From positions 42,270 to 106,269 of IMG/VR virus record IMGVR_UViG_3300043410_001708: 64,000 nucleotides of DNA, one strand, 5' to 3'. Under the pieces are notes generated by a model. The model ran no database searches and was not told the origin of the DNA. It saw only the letters and a program-made list of their open reading frames with translations. The position numbers and the translations under genes were made by a program. This DNA comes from a virus. Below are positions 27,049 through 36,516 of the stretch, one piece after another; position 1 is the first letter of the stretch, and each line of letters opens with the position of its first letter.

Positions 27049-28525
27049 TTTTTAGTCCTATATTGTAAATCTTAAAAGAGAACTGTTCTTCATTATATAT
27101 CTTCACTCTTTCAACGAAATGTTGCAGAGTAAAGTTTGTGTGTTTTTTGATTCTAAGGTCATCTGCAATATCATAAAGTGTTGCAATCTCTTTATTATCC
27201 GACTGTCTCAGTCCACGACCAATAGATTGTAAGTTTCTCACCCTCGATTTTGATGGTGATGTGAATATGATATTGTGTAAGTTCTTGATGTTGATACCGG
27301 TACTTGTTGTACCAAACGAAGCCACAAATATGGCGTTGTTCGATAACTCCATAAGTCTACGTATTTCTTCTCTAACATCCGTTTCAACACCACCGTCAAC
27401 AAAGAATACATTTCGACCGACTGCCTTTTCTCTAATCATTTCATAAAGTAATTTGCCATGTTTTTTCATTTGAAACAATACCAATGTATTCTTGTCTAAA
27501 CTTACAGCCAAGTTACGAATAAAACGATTTCGATTTTCAGACTCAATTAGAAATTTCAATTCATCAGGATAAGATTTATCTTTCATTTCTTGACAAATCT
27601 CCTCAGAGTGTTTCAATACCAAACACTTGATGTTAAATGGAGATAATTGTTTCTTGTCAATCAATTCTTTGGTGGTGATAACCTTTTTAGTTGGTCCAAA
27701 CAAACCTTCTAGTACCAATTTGTGTGTTTTAGTTCCATCCAAAGTTCCAGTAAGACCAATTCGGTACTTGGCATTTACACAAGCCGTCAATATAGATGTT
27801 AACGATTGTGCTTTGAATAGGTGTGCTTCGTCACCAATCACATAATCAAATTGGTGGAAGTATTCTGCGGGCAATTTGTAGAGAGATTGCCAAGTAGAGA
27901 TTGTAAGTTTTTTGTCAGTTACTTTATCTTTACCTTGATAGATTCTATGTACATTACCTTCAACATCAAAACCATTTTCACTTGAATAATCTTGGAAGTC
28001 TGTGTACAACTGTTCTACCAATGATGTTGTTGGTACAATAATTAAACCTTTCAGTTCTTGATAATCCAATAATTGTCTAAACAATAAGTATATGATAAGT
28101 GATTTACCTGATGCTGTTGGTGACAATAATAAGGTTCTACGTTTTTGGATTGCTTCAATAAACGCATTTTGTTGGTGTTCTCTGACACCGATTGGTTTAC
28201 TATTTGAATGTAGATTCAAAGTATCAAAGAATTTGTGTGCGTGATACACAGAATATTCATCTTCAATCAAATTATGTGAATATGCATACTCACGTTCATC
28301 ACAAAACTCCGTAAGATACGGAACTAGTCCAAGATATAGTTGACTGGTTTGTAGATTGAATAGACGAATCTTACCATCCCAAATGCGATTCCGATAGGCT
28401 GGAACGAATTGATAACCAGGTACAAAGAACGTGAAGTATTCTGATAGTTCCCTTGCAACGTGGCGTTCACAGACCACTTTACCGTACACCTCATTTACTT
28501 TTGCTATTGTAATGTGTTCAGACAT
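27038..28525 (-). CDS. uvsW: UvsW-like DNA/RNA helicase
   Basis: 495 aa superfamily 2 helicase. Motif I SPTASGKS, motif II GDEAH, motif III TGTLDG and motif VI SIGRGLRQSD are present after an N-terminal UvsW-type domain (YFTFFVPGYQFVPAYRNRIWDGKIRLF). It unwinds branched DNA and R-loops and helps end origin-dependent replication. Confidence 0.94.
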   Translation of the reverse strand: MSEHITIAKVNEVYGKVVCERHVARELSEYFTFFVPGYQFVPAYRNRIWDGKIRLFNLQTSQLYLGLVPYLTEFCDEREYAYSHNLIEDEYSVYHAHKFFDTLNLHSNSKPIGVREHQQNAFIEAIQKRRTLLLSPTASGKSLIIYLLFRQLLDYQELKGLIIVPTTSLVEQLYTDFQDYSSENGFDVEGNVHRIYQGKDKVTDKKLTISTWQSLYKLPAEYFHQFDYVIGDEAHLFKAQSLTSILTACVNAKYRIGLTGTLDGTKTHKLVLEGLFGPTKKVITTKELIDKKQLSPFNIKCLVLKHSEEICQEMKDKSYPDELKFLIESENRNRFIRNLAVSLDKNTLVLFQMKKHGKLLYEMIREKAVGRNVFFVDGGVETDVREEIRRLMELSNNAIFVASFGTTSTGINIKNLHNIIFTSPSKSRVRNLQSIGRGLRQSDNKEIATLYDIADDLRIKKHTNFTLQHFVERVKIYNEEQFSFKIYNIGLKNGS

Positions 28526-28685
28526 AATGATATCTCAAAGCATAGTATAATGCCAAACATGCAAAATAAAAGACGACATAATATAAAGCCCTAGTTCTCC
28601 ACATGGTTGCAGCAAAGAACATGCCAACCATAAAAGAGAATAGGTTTATTGCCTCAAACGATATTGTGAAGAAATTACTTGACAT
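28518..28685 (-). CDS. small two-helix membrane protein, 55 aa
   Basis: MSSNFFTISFEAINLFSFMVGMFFAATMW then a second hydrophobic stretch (LYYVVFYFACLALYYALRYHYV). ATG 28685 has AGGA upstream. It overlaps the next gene slightly. Function unknown. Confidence 0.62.
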   Translation of the reverse strand: MSSNFFTISFEAINLFSFMVGMFFAATMWRTRALYYVVFYFACLALYYALRYHYV

Positions 28686-28881
28686 ATTTTTCCTTTTTTT
28701 TATTAAAATGCCTATCGGCAATTTCTTCAATTACTATGGTTAATATAGGTCTATATTGTTTATCAACCCAATGTTTAGCTGCCCAATCCAAATATTCATC
28801 AGGCACATCTTTTAGATAAAACCCTTTATATTTACCAAATGGCAACGGTGTATGTTTTCTGGATACGTGGTCTTTCTTCAT
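28675..28881 (-). CDS. DUF3820-like small protein, 68 aa
   Basis: LPFGKYKGFYLKDVPDEYLDWAAKHW matches the DUF3820 pattern (MPFGKYKG, then PDDYL and W), seen in small phage and bacterial proteins of unknown function. It lies between UvsY and UvsW, so a link to recombination is possible. Confidence 0.7.
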   Translation of the reverse strand: MKKDHVSRKHTPLPFGKYKGFYLKDVPDEYLDWAAKHWVDKQYRPILTIVIEEIADRHFNKKKEKYVK

Positions 28882-28882
28882 G

Positions 28883-29317
28883 TTACTGTCCGTTTACAAA
28901 TTTTTCCCATGAGATAAAGTCTCTTAACTGCCACGTTCTTTGTTTAAGTTCTGCCATCACCGATTCTATTACGGAGATAACTTCTTCGTGGTAGACCTTC
29001 TTTTCAAGTAATTTGATAAGGTCTTTGTCTGCTTCTAGGTAAGTATTGATATCCGATTTGAGTGCAAACTGGAATGGTTCCCATCCGTATTGTTCCAATT
29101 CTTCTTCGGACATTTTGCCAGTAAAGTATTCCCACTTTACTTTACGCATACGTAGATAATCAAAGTGTGCTTTCTTTGATGCAATCTTATGTTTAGTAAG
29201 GATGCCAAGATACTTACTATGATATTTGGGAATGTTTAATAGTTCTTTAGATGGTTCAGTTTGGTCAATAACCGCATCCGATTCCCACATTTTTAAAACT
29301 TGTTCAAGTGTTTCCAT
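28883..29317 (-). CDS. uvsY: UvsY-like recombination mediator
   Basis: 144 aa (T4 UvsY is 137 aa). LEQVLKMWESDAVIDQTEPSKELLNIPKYHSKYLGILTKHKI and the later FQFALKSDINTYLEADKDLIKL follow the UvsY pattern. It loads UvsX recombinase onto gp32-covered single-stranded DNA. It follows a perfect promoter at 29395-29423. Confidence 0.85.
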   Translation of the reverse strand: METLEQVLKMWESDAVIDQTEPSKELLNIPKYHSKYLGILTKHKIASKKAHFDYLRMRKVKWEYFTGKMSEEELEQYGWEPFQFALKSDINTYLEADKDLIKLLEKKVYHEEVISVIESVMAELKQRTWQLRDFISWEKFVNGQ

Positions 29318-29394
29318 ATCTATTCATCTATCTATTCAAATAACAAAATCTCTTTAGAAATCAACAACTTAATGTCATTTTATCTATTCAAAAC

Positions 29395-29423
29395 ATTATA
29401 ACACAAAATGATTACACTGTCAA
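29395..29423 (-). promoter_or_regulatory. perfect consensus sigma-70 promoter for uvsY
   Basis: Minus strand TTGACA (29423-29418), 17-base spacer, TATAAT (29400-29395), about 80 bases ahead of uvsY. Confidence 0.87.
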
Positions 29424-29924
29424 GTATGTGTATGACTGATATCTAAATGTTGCCGTTGCGGTCATTATTGTGTCCGCAGATTGTGTGGTATCAAATCTAA
29501 TATCACTAATACTCAAAGGAAAAACATTTAGATATTGTATTCTTAATATTGGATTATTCAGTCCGCTTAGAATCGTTAAAGTGGCATCTGAAAAATGTTT
29601 GTTTGTTTGCAATTCTTTACTGCCGTCACGTTTTTCAAAACCATCGGGGTCTGCCATGGTAAGAAACCAATCATATATGTTTTTCCATCCCTGCAATTCT
29701 TCATCTAATATGAATTCTACAGTCAATGGATCATAACTCAATTTTGTACCAGGCGAGTACATATCCAAAAATGGCGTTGCTCTATTCACTTCACCCAATG
29801 TAACACCAGGAAGATTAACTGTTTGACAGAAATATTGAGTTGTTCTGATTCTATCAAACGTTAATAGAAACTTGGTAGGTTGAAGTAAATTGGTATTTTG
29901 TGGTGTTCTGGTTATTGCAGACAT
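29412..29924 (-). CDS. tail-tube-fold protein, gp3- or gp19-like
   Basis: 170 aa: FLLTFDRIRTTQYFCQTVNLPGVTLGEVNRATPFLDMYSPG is the tail-tube-type opening (related to gp19 at 35947) and LYDPLTVEFILDEELQGWKNIYDWFL follows. In T4-like phages a tail-completion protein (gp3) lies after gp23, which fits this position, but a gp19 paralogue is also possible. Confidence 0.65.
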   Translation of the reverse strand: MSAITRTPQNTNLLQPTKFLLTFDRIRTTQYFCQTVNLPGVTLGEVNRATPFLDMYSPGTKLSYDPLTVEFILDEELQGWKNIYDWFLTMADPDGFEKRDGSKELQTNKHFSDATLTILSGLNNPILRIQYLNVFPLSISDIRFDTTQSADTIMTATATFRYQSYTYLTV

Positions 29925-29953
29925 TTTATCTCCTCTACTACTATTTAGGAGCC

Positions 29954-29983
29954 AAAAAAAAGACCACCCGAAGGTGGTCTTTA
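29954..29983 (-). terminator. intrinsic terminator after gp23
   Basis: AAAGACCACC-TTCG-GGTGGTCTTT, then TTTTT on the minus strand, about 30 bases after the gp23 stop. It ends the head gene transcript. Confidence 0.92.
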
Positions 29984-30010
29984 AGTATCACTCTATGGTG
30001 ACTTTTTATC

Positions 30011-31357
30011 TTACATCAAGTTTTTAACTTGGAAGATACGGTAGTACACGTTAGTACGTGGGTTCAATGCACCGTTGCCAGATGCAAGACCGTTTGCGAA
30101 TGGGTTTGCAACCATGCCGTAACGAGTCTTGAAACCAATTTTTGGTTGGAATGTGAACTGGTCAACTGCACGAACCATTTGTAGAGGAACGTATGGGCAG
30201 TAGAATAGACCAGCGTCATAAGGAGAAGAACCCTTATAACCAACAGTAACCAATTCTTGGTTAGAAGTGTAACCACCGAAATATGGATCGATGTAAACTT
30301 TGATACGACCATGCAACATACCAGCAAATGTATTGCCTGTATCGTCAACTTGTAGGTCAGCAGATAGAGCTGGTGTGTATTGTAGAACACCGGCCATTGC
30401 CATAGCAGAAGCAACGTCAGATGATACAATCATCACGTTACCTTTACCTCTACGAGTTTGTTTTGCAATAACGTTAGCATCACGTTCAATTTGGAAAATC
30501 AAACCTTTGAAACGTTCAACTGACCAACGACCGTTAGAATCTGTGTCCAAGTCAAATGCACCAGCAGTTGTAGTACCATATTGAGCACCTGCAACAGCAG
30601 TTGTATAGATTGTACGGATAACTTCACGGTTAATTTCAGACAAAATTTCTGTAGAAAGAATGTTTGACAACTCTGTTTCTGCGTCCAAGCCATGAATTGC
30701 CTTCAAGTCTTGTGCAAGTTCTAGAGAGTATTCTGCCTTCAACGCACGGCTTTGAGCAGTAACTGTAACCTTTTCGATAGAGAAAGCCATTTGTTTGAAA
30801 GGACTATCTGTATCAGCACCCAATGCTTCAGCAGTTGCTGTAGTCATTGCGATACCAGTTGTATAGTGGTTAGCAGTCAAGTCTGCAACAGGGCTTGTAC
30901 GGATGTCAGTTGCGTTGTTACCACGGAAACCGTATGGGTTAGACGTAGACAATGCACCAGAGAATTCTGTATTTGCTTCGTTGAAGAATGCTTCGTTTGT
31001 GTTACCTGGACCACCTGATTGTGTGTCGTAACGAGCACGCATTGCGAAGATAAGACCTGTAGGTCCTGTCATTGGCTGAACGCCTGCAACGTCATAAGCA
31101 ATCAAGTTTGGCAATGCACGGCGAACCAAGCTAATCAAGATTGGGTCGTAGTTAGAAATGCCAGAACCTGTAACGTTTGTTGGTGCAGCAGAAACAGCAG
31201 TTTCATTCAACTGTTGTGCAGCAGCGGCCATTTCACGTTGTTGGTTTTCCAAAACAAGTGCTGTAACAGCTTTCTTGTATGGATCTTTGATGGACTCTAG
31301 GCCTTCGTGTTCAAGCACTGGCGCCCATTTCTTTTGTAGTTCTTCGGTTAGATACAT
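30011..31357 (-). CDS. 23: major capsid protein, gp23-like
   Basis: 448 aa. MYLTEELQKKWAPVLEHEGLESIKDPYKKAVTALVLENQQ and PNLIAYDVAGVQPMTGPTGLIFAMRARY are typical of the T4-like shell protein, whose N-terminal part is removed by gp21. It is processed and assembles the icosahedral head, possibly with the host GroEL and the phage GroES. Confidence 0.96.
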   Translation of the reverse strand: MYLTEELQKKWAPVLEHEGLESIKDPYKKAVTALVLENQQREMAAAAQQLNETAVSAAPTNVTGSGISNYDPILISLVRRALPNLIAYDVAGVQPMTGPTGLIFAMRARYDTQSGGPGNTNEAFFNEANTEFSGALSTSNPYGFRGNNATDIRTSPVADLTANHYTTGIAMTTATAEALGADTDSPFKQMAFSIEKVTVTAQSRALKAEYSLELAQDLKAIHGLDAETELSNILSTEILSEINREVIRTIYTTAVAGAQYGTTTAGAFDLDTDSNGRWSVERFKGLIFQIERDANVIAKQTRRGKGNVMIVSSDVASAMAMAGVLQYTPALSADLQVDDTGNTFAGMLHGRIKVYIDPYFGGYTSNQELVTVGYKGSSPYDAGLFYCPYVPLQMVRAVDQFTFQPKIGFKTRYGMVANPFANGLASGNGALNPRTNVYYRIFQVKNLM

Positions 31358-31398
31358 TAGTTTTCTCCTTGTTAGTATCTTTTATTGGTAAATTTTAT

Positions 31399-32661
31399 TT
31401 ATTTAACCAATGATTTAGAGATAATTTGTGCGTACTGAGCGATTGCAGGATCAATAGCTGCCGATGGCGCTTTTTCATCCTCAATTTCTACAGCTTCGTT
31501 AAGAGCAGAACTAACTGGTGCTTTAACTGATTGTTGGAAGTATGAATCTACCAATGTTTCTAGTTTGCGACCGAATTCTTCTTCAGTAGTAAACTCAACG
31601 CTCTCTGCGAGTGATTTAAGTTTTTCTACTTGTGTCTGCGTCAGGCCTTCACATACTGCATGTATAGCCTCGTTCTTTTTAAATTCGTTAATTTGTTTCT
31701 TCATTTCAACGTTACGTGAAATTTCTTCGTTGATAGAAGATTCCAATTCTTCAACCTTTGTTGTCAATTCTTCTACAACATCCACTTTTTCTTCTGGAAT
31801 TTCAATGTAGTGTTCTTCGAATAGACCTTTTAGACCACGAATGAAATCTTCAACGATTTCAGAACGTAGGCCTGCTTCGATTGCCAATTGGTTTTCTTTG
31901 AACCATTCTTCAGCCATATAGTTGATGTAGTCATCCAACTTCTTAGCCAAATCTTCTTTAACTGCTTCAACAGCAACTTCGAATTCTTCGTACAATGCTT
32001 CTTCAACTTCTTCCATAATGGACTGTGAACGAGCAATAACGGCAGATTCAAAAATTGTGGTAGCTTTTGATTTGAATTCTTCTGAAAGTTCTTCACCTGA
32101 AAGCAATGCACCTACGTCTTGGTCCATTTGTTCTTTCATTTTTTGTTTCTTCATCATAGCCTTAATCATTGCTTTGTCTTCGGCTGCGTCTTCATGGCCT
32201 TCGCCTTTTTCTTCAGCAACAACTTCATCTTCAACTTCAACTTCTTCTGGTACTGCATGGAATGTTGCACCAGGATTTGATTGCATTGTTTGTGTTGCTA
32301 ATTTAGCTTTGATGCGGTCACGGATTGCAGAATAGTCTGTTGCATTTGCTTGAACAGCTTTGTGTTCAGAACCTTGTGAGTCGGCAGGACCAGTTAGTTT
32401 GCCGCCAGGTTGTGAACCAACTGGTGGTGTTGCGCCTGGTGGTGTAGCTGTTGGAACACCTTTGGTGTAATCGCCTTCATCATCGTCTTGTTTCTTAACT
32501 TCACCTGCAACCTCACCAACATCTTTCATGCCATAAGCAACAGATGTAGGTAGTTTAGATGGACCATCTTTGTGACCACGAGCTACAGAAGCTTCAAAAT
32601 TTTCTTTTGCACCTTCTGTTAGAATTGCTTTAGCGGCGTCTGTCAGATTAAATTTTCCCAT
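31399..32661 (-). CDS. 22: prohead core scaffold, gp22-like
   Basis: 420 aa, long, acidic and helical, with coiled-coil segments (VVEELTTKVEELESSINEEISRNVEMKKQINEFKKN). It forms the core around which gp23 assembles and is then cut by gp21. Its position between gp21 and gp23 fits. It is longer than T4 gp22 (269 aa), with an N-terminal low-complexity Pro/Gly region. Confidence 0.85.
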   Translation of the reverse strand: MGKFNLTDAAKAILTEGAKENFEASVARGHKDGPSKLPTSVAYGMKDVGEVAGEVKKQDDDEGDYTKGVPTATPPGATPPVGSQPGGKLTGPADSQGSEHKAVQANATDYSAIRDRIKAKLATQTMQSNPGATFHAVPEEVEVEDEVVAEEKGEGHEDAAEDKAMIKAMMKKQKMKEQMDQDVGALLSGEELSEEFKSKATTIFESAVIARSQSIMEEVEEALYEEFEVAVEAVKEDLAKKLDDYINYMAEEWFKENQLAIEAGLRSEIVEDFIRGLKGLFEEHYIEIPEEKVDVVEELTTKVEELESSINEEISRNVEMKKQINEFKKNEAIHAVCEGLTQTQVEKLKSLAESVEFTTEEEFGRKLETLVDSYFQQSVKAPVSSALNEAVEIEDEKAPSAAIDPAIAQYAQIISKSLVK

Positions 32662-32689
32662 TTTGAGAATCTCCTTGATTTATATTGGA

Positions 32690-32697
32690 TATTTATA
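32690..32697 (-). promoter_or_regulatory. late promoter, TATAAATA
   Basis: TATAAATA on the minus strand, about 29 bases before gp22, matching the T4 late promoter sequence read with gp55. Confidence 0.7.
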
Positions 32698-32698
32698 T

Positions 32699-33343
32699 TT
32701 AAAGTTTTTTAAGGAAGTTTTCAAAGATTTTTAAGCTTACTGCTTCAATATCTTTACTTGATGCTTGTTTGATTTCTTGTTTAGCAACATCGTAATGTTG
32801 TTCTGTCCAGATACCATTAACCAACATCCATTCCTTACCTTCCATAATACCTTGCACAAAAGCACCAGGTGCAGAAGGATCTGCTACAATATCTGCCGCT
32901 GTGGCCAGATGAAAGTCTCCTTGAACGACATTGATGCCGTTTTCCATTTTAAGAGAACCCATGCCTCTGGATGACACACCAAGTTGTGCGCCACCTTCGA
33001 TAAGATTTCTTGCAATGTTACCCATAGGGGTTTCAAGAATTTTTGCTTTGCCTATCCAAGCATTTCCTTCTTGACGTAGACCAACAATTAGGTGTGATAC
33101 ACGGTCAAGATTAATGGATGGGGTGTCTGGATGTCCCAGTTCACCAAAGGCACGATTTTTAGAAATGTATTCTTCACTGTAACGATTAACTTCATTACGC
33201 ATGGTTTCTTCTTTGTACATGCGTTTGTTTTTGTTAACAGCTTCTGCAACTAGAAACGGACCTTCAATGTAGAGAGTTTTCTTTCCATCTTTTTCTTCCG
33301 TTAAGTATTGTACCGATTCGGTAAGTTCTCTGATAAGTTTCAT
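32699..33343 (-). CDS. 21: prohead protease, gp21-like
   Basis: 214 aa serine protease. GELGHPDTPSINL contains the catalytic histidine and GVSSRGMGSL the catalytic serine of the S78-type phage protease family. It cuts the capsid and core proteins during head maturation. It starts 10 bases after the next upstream gene ends. Confidence 0.93.
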   Translation of the reverse strand: MKLIRELTESVQYLTEEKDGKKTLYIEGPFLVAEAVNKNKRMYKEETMRNEVNRYSEEYISKNRAFGELGHPDTPSINLDRVSHLIVGLRQEGNAWIGKAKILETPMGNIARNLIEGGAQLGVSSRGMGSLKMENGINVVQGDFHLATAADIVADPSAPGAFVQGIMEGKEWMLVNGIWTEQHYDVAKQEIKQASSKDIEAVSLKIFENFLKKL

Positions 33344-33353
33344 TATTGATACC

Positions 33354-33881
33354 TTATGGTTTCATGGCATATTGGCCATAGTTGAATGCTGCAGGGTCAT
33401 TGAATTGGCCTCTTTGATAATGTGCATTATCTTTGCGAAACTCAGCAACAATTGTATAACTGTCATTTGCAACCATACCTCTTGTTGTTACTAGAATGTC
33501 TCCTAAACAACCTGCTGTACCTTTTGCATTATTTGGAATTGTTACCCAGTTGCTATGTCCATCATATTCTCCATTACCATTTAAGAACATTAATGGTACT
33601 GGTGTATCAGCGTGCCAATACAACTCAACATCGCCTGTACAACCACAGTCATACCACAAACGATGTAAGCTTAAACCATAATATGAAAGTGGGGTATTTG
33701 CGGCACCACCTTGAGTGTTTGCAACCAAATATCCGTTAGTTGCAATTGCACCATACAAACTATTTGCTACAATACGTGTGTGATTATTTTCTTGACCTGT
33801 ACCGTCAAATTTACCTGTCAATTTAATAACAACATGTTCTGTTGTATCTTTTATTATTTGGTCGGTATATGAATTTGCCAT
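33354..33881 (-). CDS. putative virion structural protein, 175 aa
   Basis: Beta-rich protein (HVVIKLTGKFDGTGQENNHTRIVANSLY... VELYWHADTPVPLMFLNGNGEYDG), with no domain I can name. It has its own late promoter (TATAAATA at 33908-33915) and lies between gp21 and the gp67-like gene, so it is probably a late head or neck protein common in T4-like phages of aquatic bacteria. Confidence 0.68.
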   Translation of the reverse strand: MANSYTDQIIKDTTEHVVIKLTGKFDGTGQENNHTRIVANSLYGAIATNGYLVANTQGGAANTPLSYYGLSLHRLWYDCGCTGDVELYWHADTPVPLMFLNGNGEYDGHSNWVTIPNNAKGTAGCLGDILVTTRGMVANDSYTIVAEFRKDNAHYQRGQFNDPAAFNYGQYAMKP

Positions 33882-33907
33882 TTGTAATCCCTGTTATGTT
33901 TGAATAA

Positions 33908-33915
33908 TATTTATA
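33908..33915 (-). promoter_or_regulatory. late promoter, TATAAATA
   Basis: TATAAATA on the minus strand 27 bases ahead of the 175-aa gene start. Confidence 0.7.
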
Positions 33916-33927
33916 CCAGTGTCAAAA

Positions 33928-34125
33928 TTATTCAGCGTCTGCTGCATATACAACTTCATCTTCAGCAGTTGCGCCATTTGGATTCATTAATTGTTTTGCA
34001 ACTTCTACTTTGTGAGTTTCGATATGTGCCATGACTCTATCATGTAAAGCAGAATATAATGCATTACGCATTTCATTTGCGTTGTCAGTTTCTGCGTAAT
34101 CTATAATTTCTCTTGCTTTGTCCAT
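33928..34125 (-). CDS. prohead core protein, gp67-like
   Basis: 65 aa helical, acidic protein (MDKAREIIDYAETDNANEMRN... HDRVMAHIETHKVEVAKQLM). Its place between gp20 and gp21 matches T4 gp67, a small core protein. Similarity is mostly by position and helical character. Confidence 0.6.
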   Translation of the reverse strand: MDKAREIIDYAETDNANEMRNALYSALHDRVMAHIETHKVEVAKQLMNPNGATAEDEVVYAADAE

Positions 34126-34138
34126 TGTTATCTCCTAA

Positions 34139-35884
34139 TTATAAAATGCGTTTCAATCTGGTAAATGTGTTTTCAACTTCTTCTAAGCTGAGGTCGCCTT
34201 TAACGGATTTTGAACCACCGGAACTTTTTTCTTTTGGTTTACTATTTGATGATGAATCACCACCAGAACTGGAACCACCAGTTGCATCAGGTTGAGGCAT
34301 TAACTCTGCCTGTTGTACCATTTGGTCTGTTTGAACTTGTCCTAACATCTGTTGTTGTGCAACATCATTTGTTACCGAAACTGGCAATCCAAGACCCATT
34401 TCTTTTTCTTTTTCAATCTCTGCATCCATTTCTTTAATCTCATCATCAGTTAGACGCAACACATTTTGTTGAATCCATTTTTGAGAGAAATAACGACCAG
34501 TATATGGATCAACTGATTGAAGTAAAGTTAAACGTTGTGAAATTAATTCCGCTTCTTTTAATTCGGAAAAATTATTATCTTTGATGAAGTCATAATGAAT
34601 GTTTTCTTTGAACAATTCCCATTCTTCATCCGTACAGATACCTTTTAATACACACTGTACACGCAATGCTTGATTGAAAACATCAGAGAATTTGTTTCTC
34701 AATCTATCAACAAACTTAGAGAATTTCAATTCATCTCTAGTAATTTCTGATGAACGACCAAGTGAGAATCCTTGATTAGGTTCCAATCTAGAAATTGGTA
34801 CACATAATGCACCATATAGTTTCTTTTGGAAGTATTTAACGTCTTCCAACTCACCTAGGTTTTGTCCACCTGGTAGTGTAGTAATCTCTGTGCCTTTGCC
34901 ACCTTCTCTACGTGGTAACCAAAAGTCTTCCATCATTGACATAAATTTACGGTCATCACGTACTTCACCTGTGTTTGCATCATAGACAAGTTTGTTTTTA
35001 TACTTGACCATGATATCACGTAAGTATTGTTCCGCTTTTAATTTTGGTAAATTACCAACGTCAATATAGAAAATACGGCGTTCAGGTGCTCTTGAAATAC
35101 GGTAGATAACAGTTGCATCTTCAATCATACGCAACTGATTTAGAGGTTTAATTGCCTTGTGTAGGTAACTTAGAACCACCGCACGGCGAGAATCCATAAG
35201 ACCTGATACCACCGAAATAATAGAATCTGTAGTAATACGAACACCAACAGGACCAAAATTGGATGCACTGCCACTAACAACCTTGTCGTTGTAGATATAA
35301 TATTCATTGACTGGCTGCATAATATCTGCACCAGTTCTTTCGTCTTTTTGTTTCTTCATTTCACGAACCTTACGTAATCTACGTGGGTCTATGTAACGAA
35401 GTTCTTTGATGCCTTCTTGTGGATTTTCACGGTCAATAATAATGTGATAGTACATTCTGCCATCAACATAATATCGGCGGAAAATATCTTGTGCCATTTT
35501 TTGATAACTCAACATACGTAATACCGTGTTGAATTCTTCTTTAATGGCTTTTTTGATTTTGTCTGTAACTTTTAAATCATCTAAAATGATTTGTGTTATT
35601 TTACCATCATCGTCTTGCACAATGGCTTCATTAACTATGTCATCTATCGCAGATTCTATTTCAGGTTGCATTGCCATTTCACGGTAACGAGAAATAAGTT
35701 CTACCTCATTCTTTGCAGTACCGTCAAGGTCAACATATGTGCCGTAGTATGCGGCAGATGTAATAGTTAATGCCCCATCGTCTTGCGTTGGTGGTGCAAA
35801 TGATTGTTGGACGGCTGCGTCTTCCTCATCCTTTTGGCGAGAAATTGTAAATCCGAACAATGAAAATTTATTTGTGTTTGCCAT
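34139..35884 (-). CDS. 20: portal vertex protein, gp20-like
   Basis: 581 aa. YYGTYVDLDGTAKNEVELISRYREMAMQPEIESAIDDIVNEAIVQD, VYRISRAPERRIFYIDVGNLPK and the later GRSSEITRDELKFSKFVDRLR are typical of the T4-like portal, through which DNA enters the head. The C-terminus is a low-complexity Ser/Gly/Lys stretch. Confidence 0.95.
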   Translation of the reverse strand: MANTNKFSLFGFTISRQKDEEDAAVQQSFAPPTQDDGALTITSAAYYGTYVDLDGTAKNEVELISRYREMAMQPEIESAIDDIVNEAIVQDDDGKITQIILDDLKVTDKIKKAIKEEFNTVLRMLSYQKMAQDIFRRYYVDGRMYYHIIIDRENPQEGIKELRYIDPRRLRKVREMKKQKDERTGADIMQPVNEYYIYNDKVVSGSASNFGPVGVRITTDSIISVVSGLMDSRRAVVLSYLHKAIKPLNQLRMIEDATVIYRISRAPERRIFYIDVGNLPKLKAEQYLRDIMVKYKNKLVYDANTGEVRDDRKFMSMMEDFWLPRREGGKGTEITTLPGGQNLGELEDVKYFQKKLYGALCVPISRLEPNQGFSLGRSSEITRDELKFSKFVDRLRNKFSDVFNQALRVQCVLKGICTDEEWELFKENIHYDFIKDNNFSELKEAELISQRLTLLQSVDPYTGRYFSQKWIQQNVLRLTDDEIKEMDAEIEKEKEMGLGLPVSVTNDVAQQQMLGQVQTDQMVQQAELMPQPDATGGSSSGGDSSSNSKPKEKSSGGSKSVKGDLSLEEVENTFTRLKRIL

Positions 35885-35906
35885 ATTTGTGTGTAATTAT
35901 AAAATC

Positions 35907-35939
35907 AAAAAAAACATGGGAGACCCTATTGGGCCTCCC
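35907..35939 (-). terminator. intrinsic terminator after gp19
   Basis: GGGAG-G-CCC-AATA-GGG-T-CTCCC followed by ATGTTTTTTTT on the minus strand, between the gp19 stop and gp20 start. Confidence 0.85.
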
Positions 35940-35946
35940 GCATATA

Positions 35947-36489
35947 TCAGGTAGTTGTATTTGTTTCCCAGAATTGGTAAGCAAAAGTACAAGTATATTC
36001 CTCAATTGCGTCATTTGAACCCCAATCTAAATCGATTGGAGACAAGTCTAATGGGAACATACCAACGAATTTATATTTCTTCAATTCGTTACCAGTTTTT
36101 CCATATTGAATTACGCTTGCATCAACAGAATATGAGTTAATATTTTGAGCAGCTGTGCTTCTAATGTTACCTGCATGACTATTGATTGAGTTCATCCAAT
36201 TTTCTAAAGAATTTCTAACGACAAAATCTTCATCGTTAATAATTGTTAATGTCCAGTCTGCGAAAGTTCTGTTACCAGCAAATTTCATTTCACGACCAAA
36301 ATAATATACTGGAACTGTACCAATTGATGAACCTGGTAGTTGAGCTGTTTTAGCCATAAAACTGATTTTTTGGCCAGCAGCTGTAGCGTTTGATACTAAT
36401 GTTGGAAATATTAAAGAGACAGAGAATAGATTAGGACGTGCGCCGTCTCCAATCATATTAGCTCTGAATTCTGCTACATTAAATGCCAT
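35947..36489 (-). CDS. 19: tail tube protein, gp19-like
   Basis: 180 aa. MAFNVAEFRANMIGDGARPNLFSVSLIFP and the KTAQLPGSSIGTVPVYYFGREMKFAGNRTF segment are typical of the tail tube of T4-like phages. It assembles inside the gp18 sheath. Confidence 0.93.
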   Translation of the reverse strand: MAFNVAEFRANMIGDGARPNLFSVSLIFPTLVSNATAAGQKISFMAKTAQLPGSSIGTVPVYYFGREMKFAGNRTFADWTLTIINDEDFVVRNSLENWMNSINSHAGNIRSTAAQNINSYSVDASVIQYGKTGNELKKYKFVGMFPLDLSPIDLDWGSNDAIEEYTCTFAYQFWETNTTT

Positions 36490-36516
36490 TGTTTTCTCCT
36501 ATTATCGTTTTATTTA

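Noticed and set aside
34139-35884. Possible frameshift in the portal gene because of the low-complexity C-terminus.
   Set aside because: The frame is open throughout and the Ser/Gly tail is a plausible natural end.
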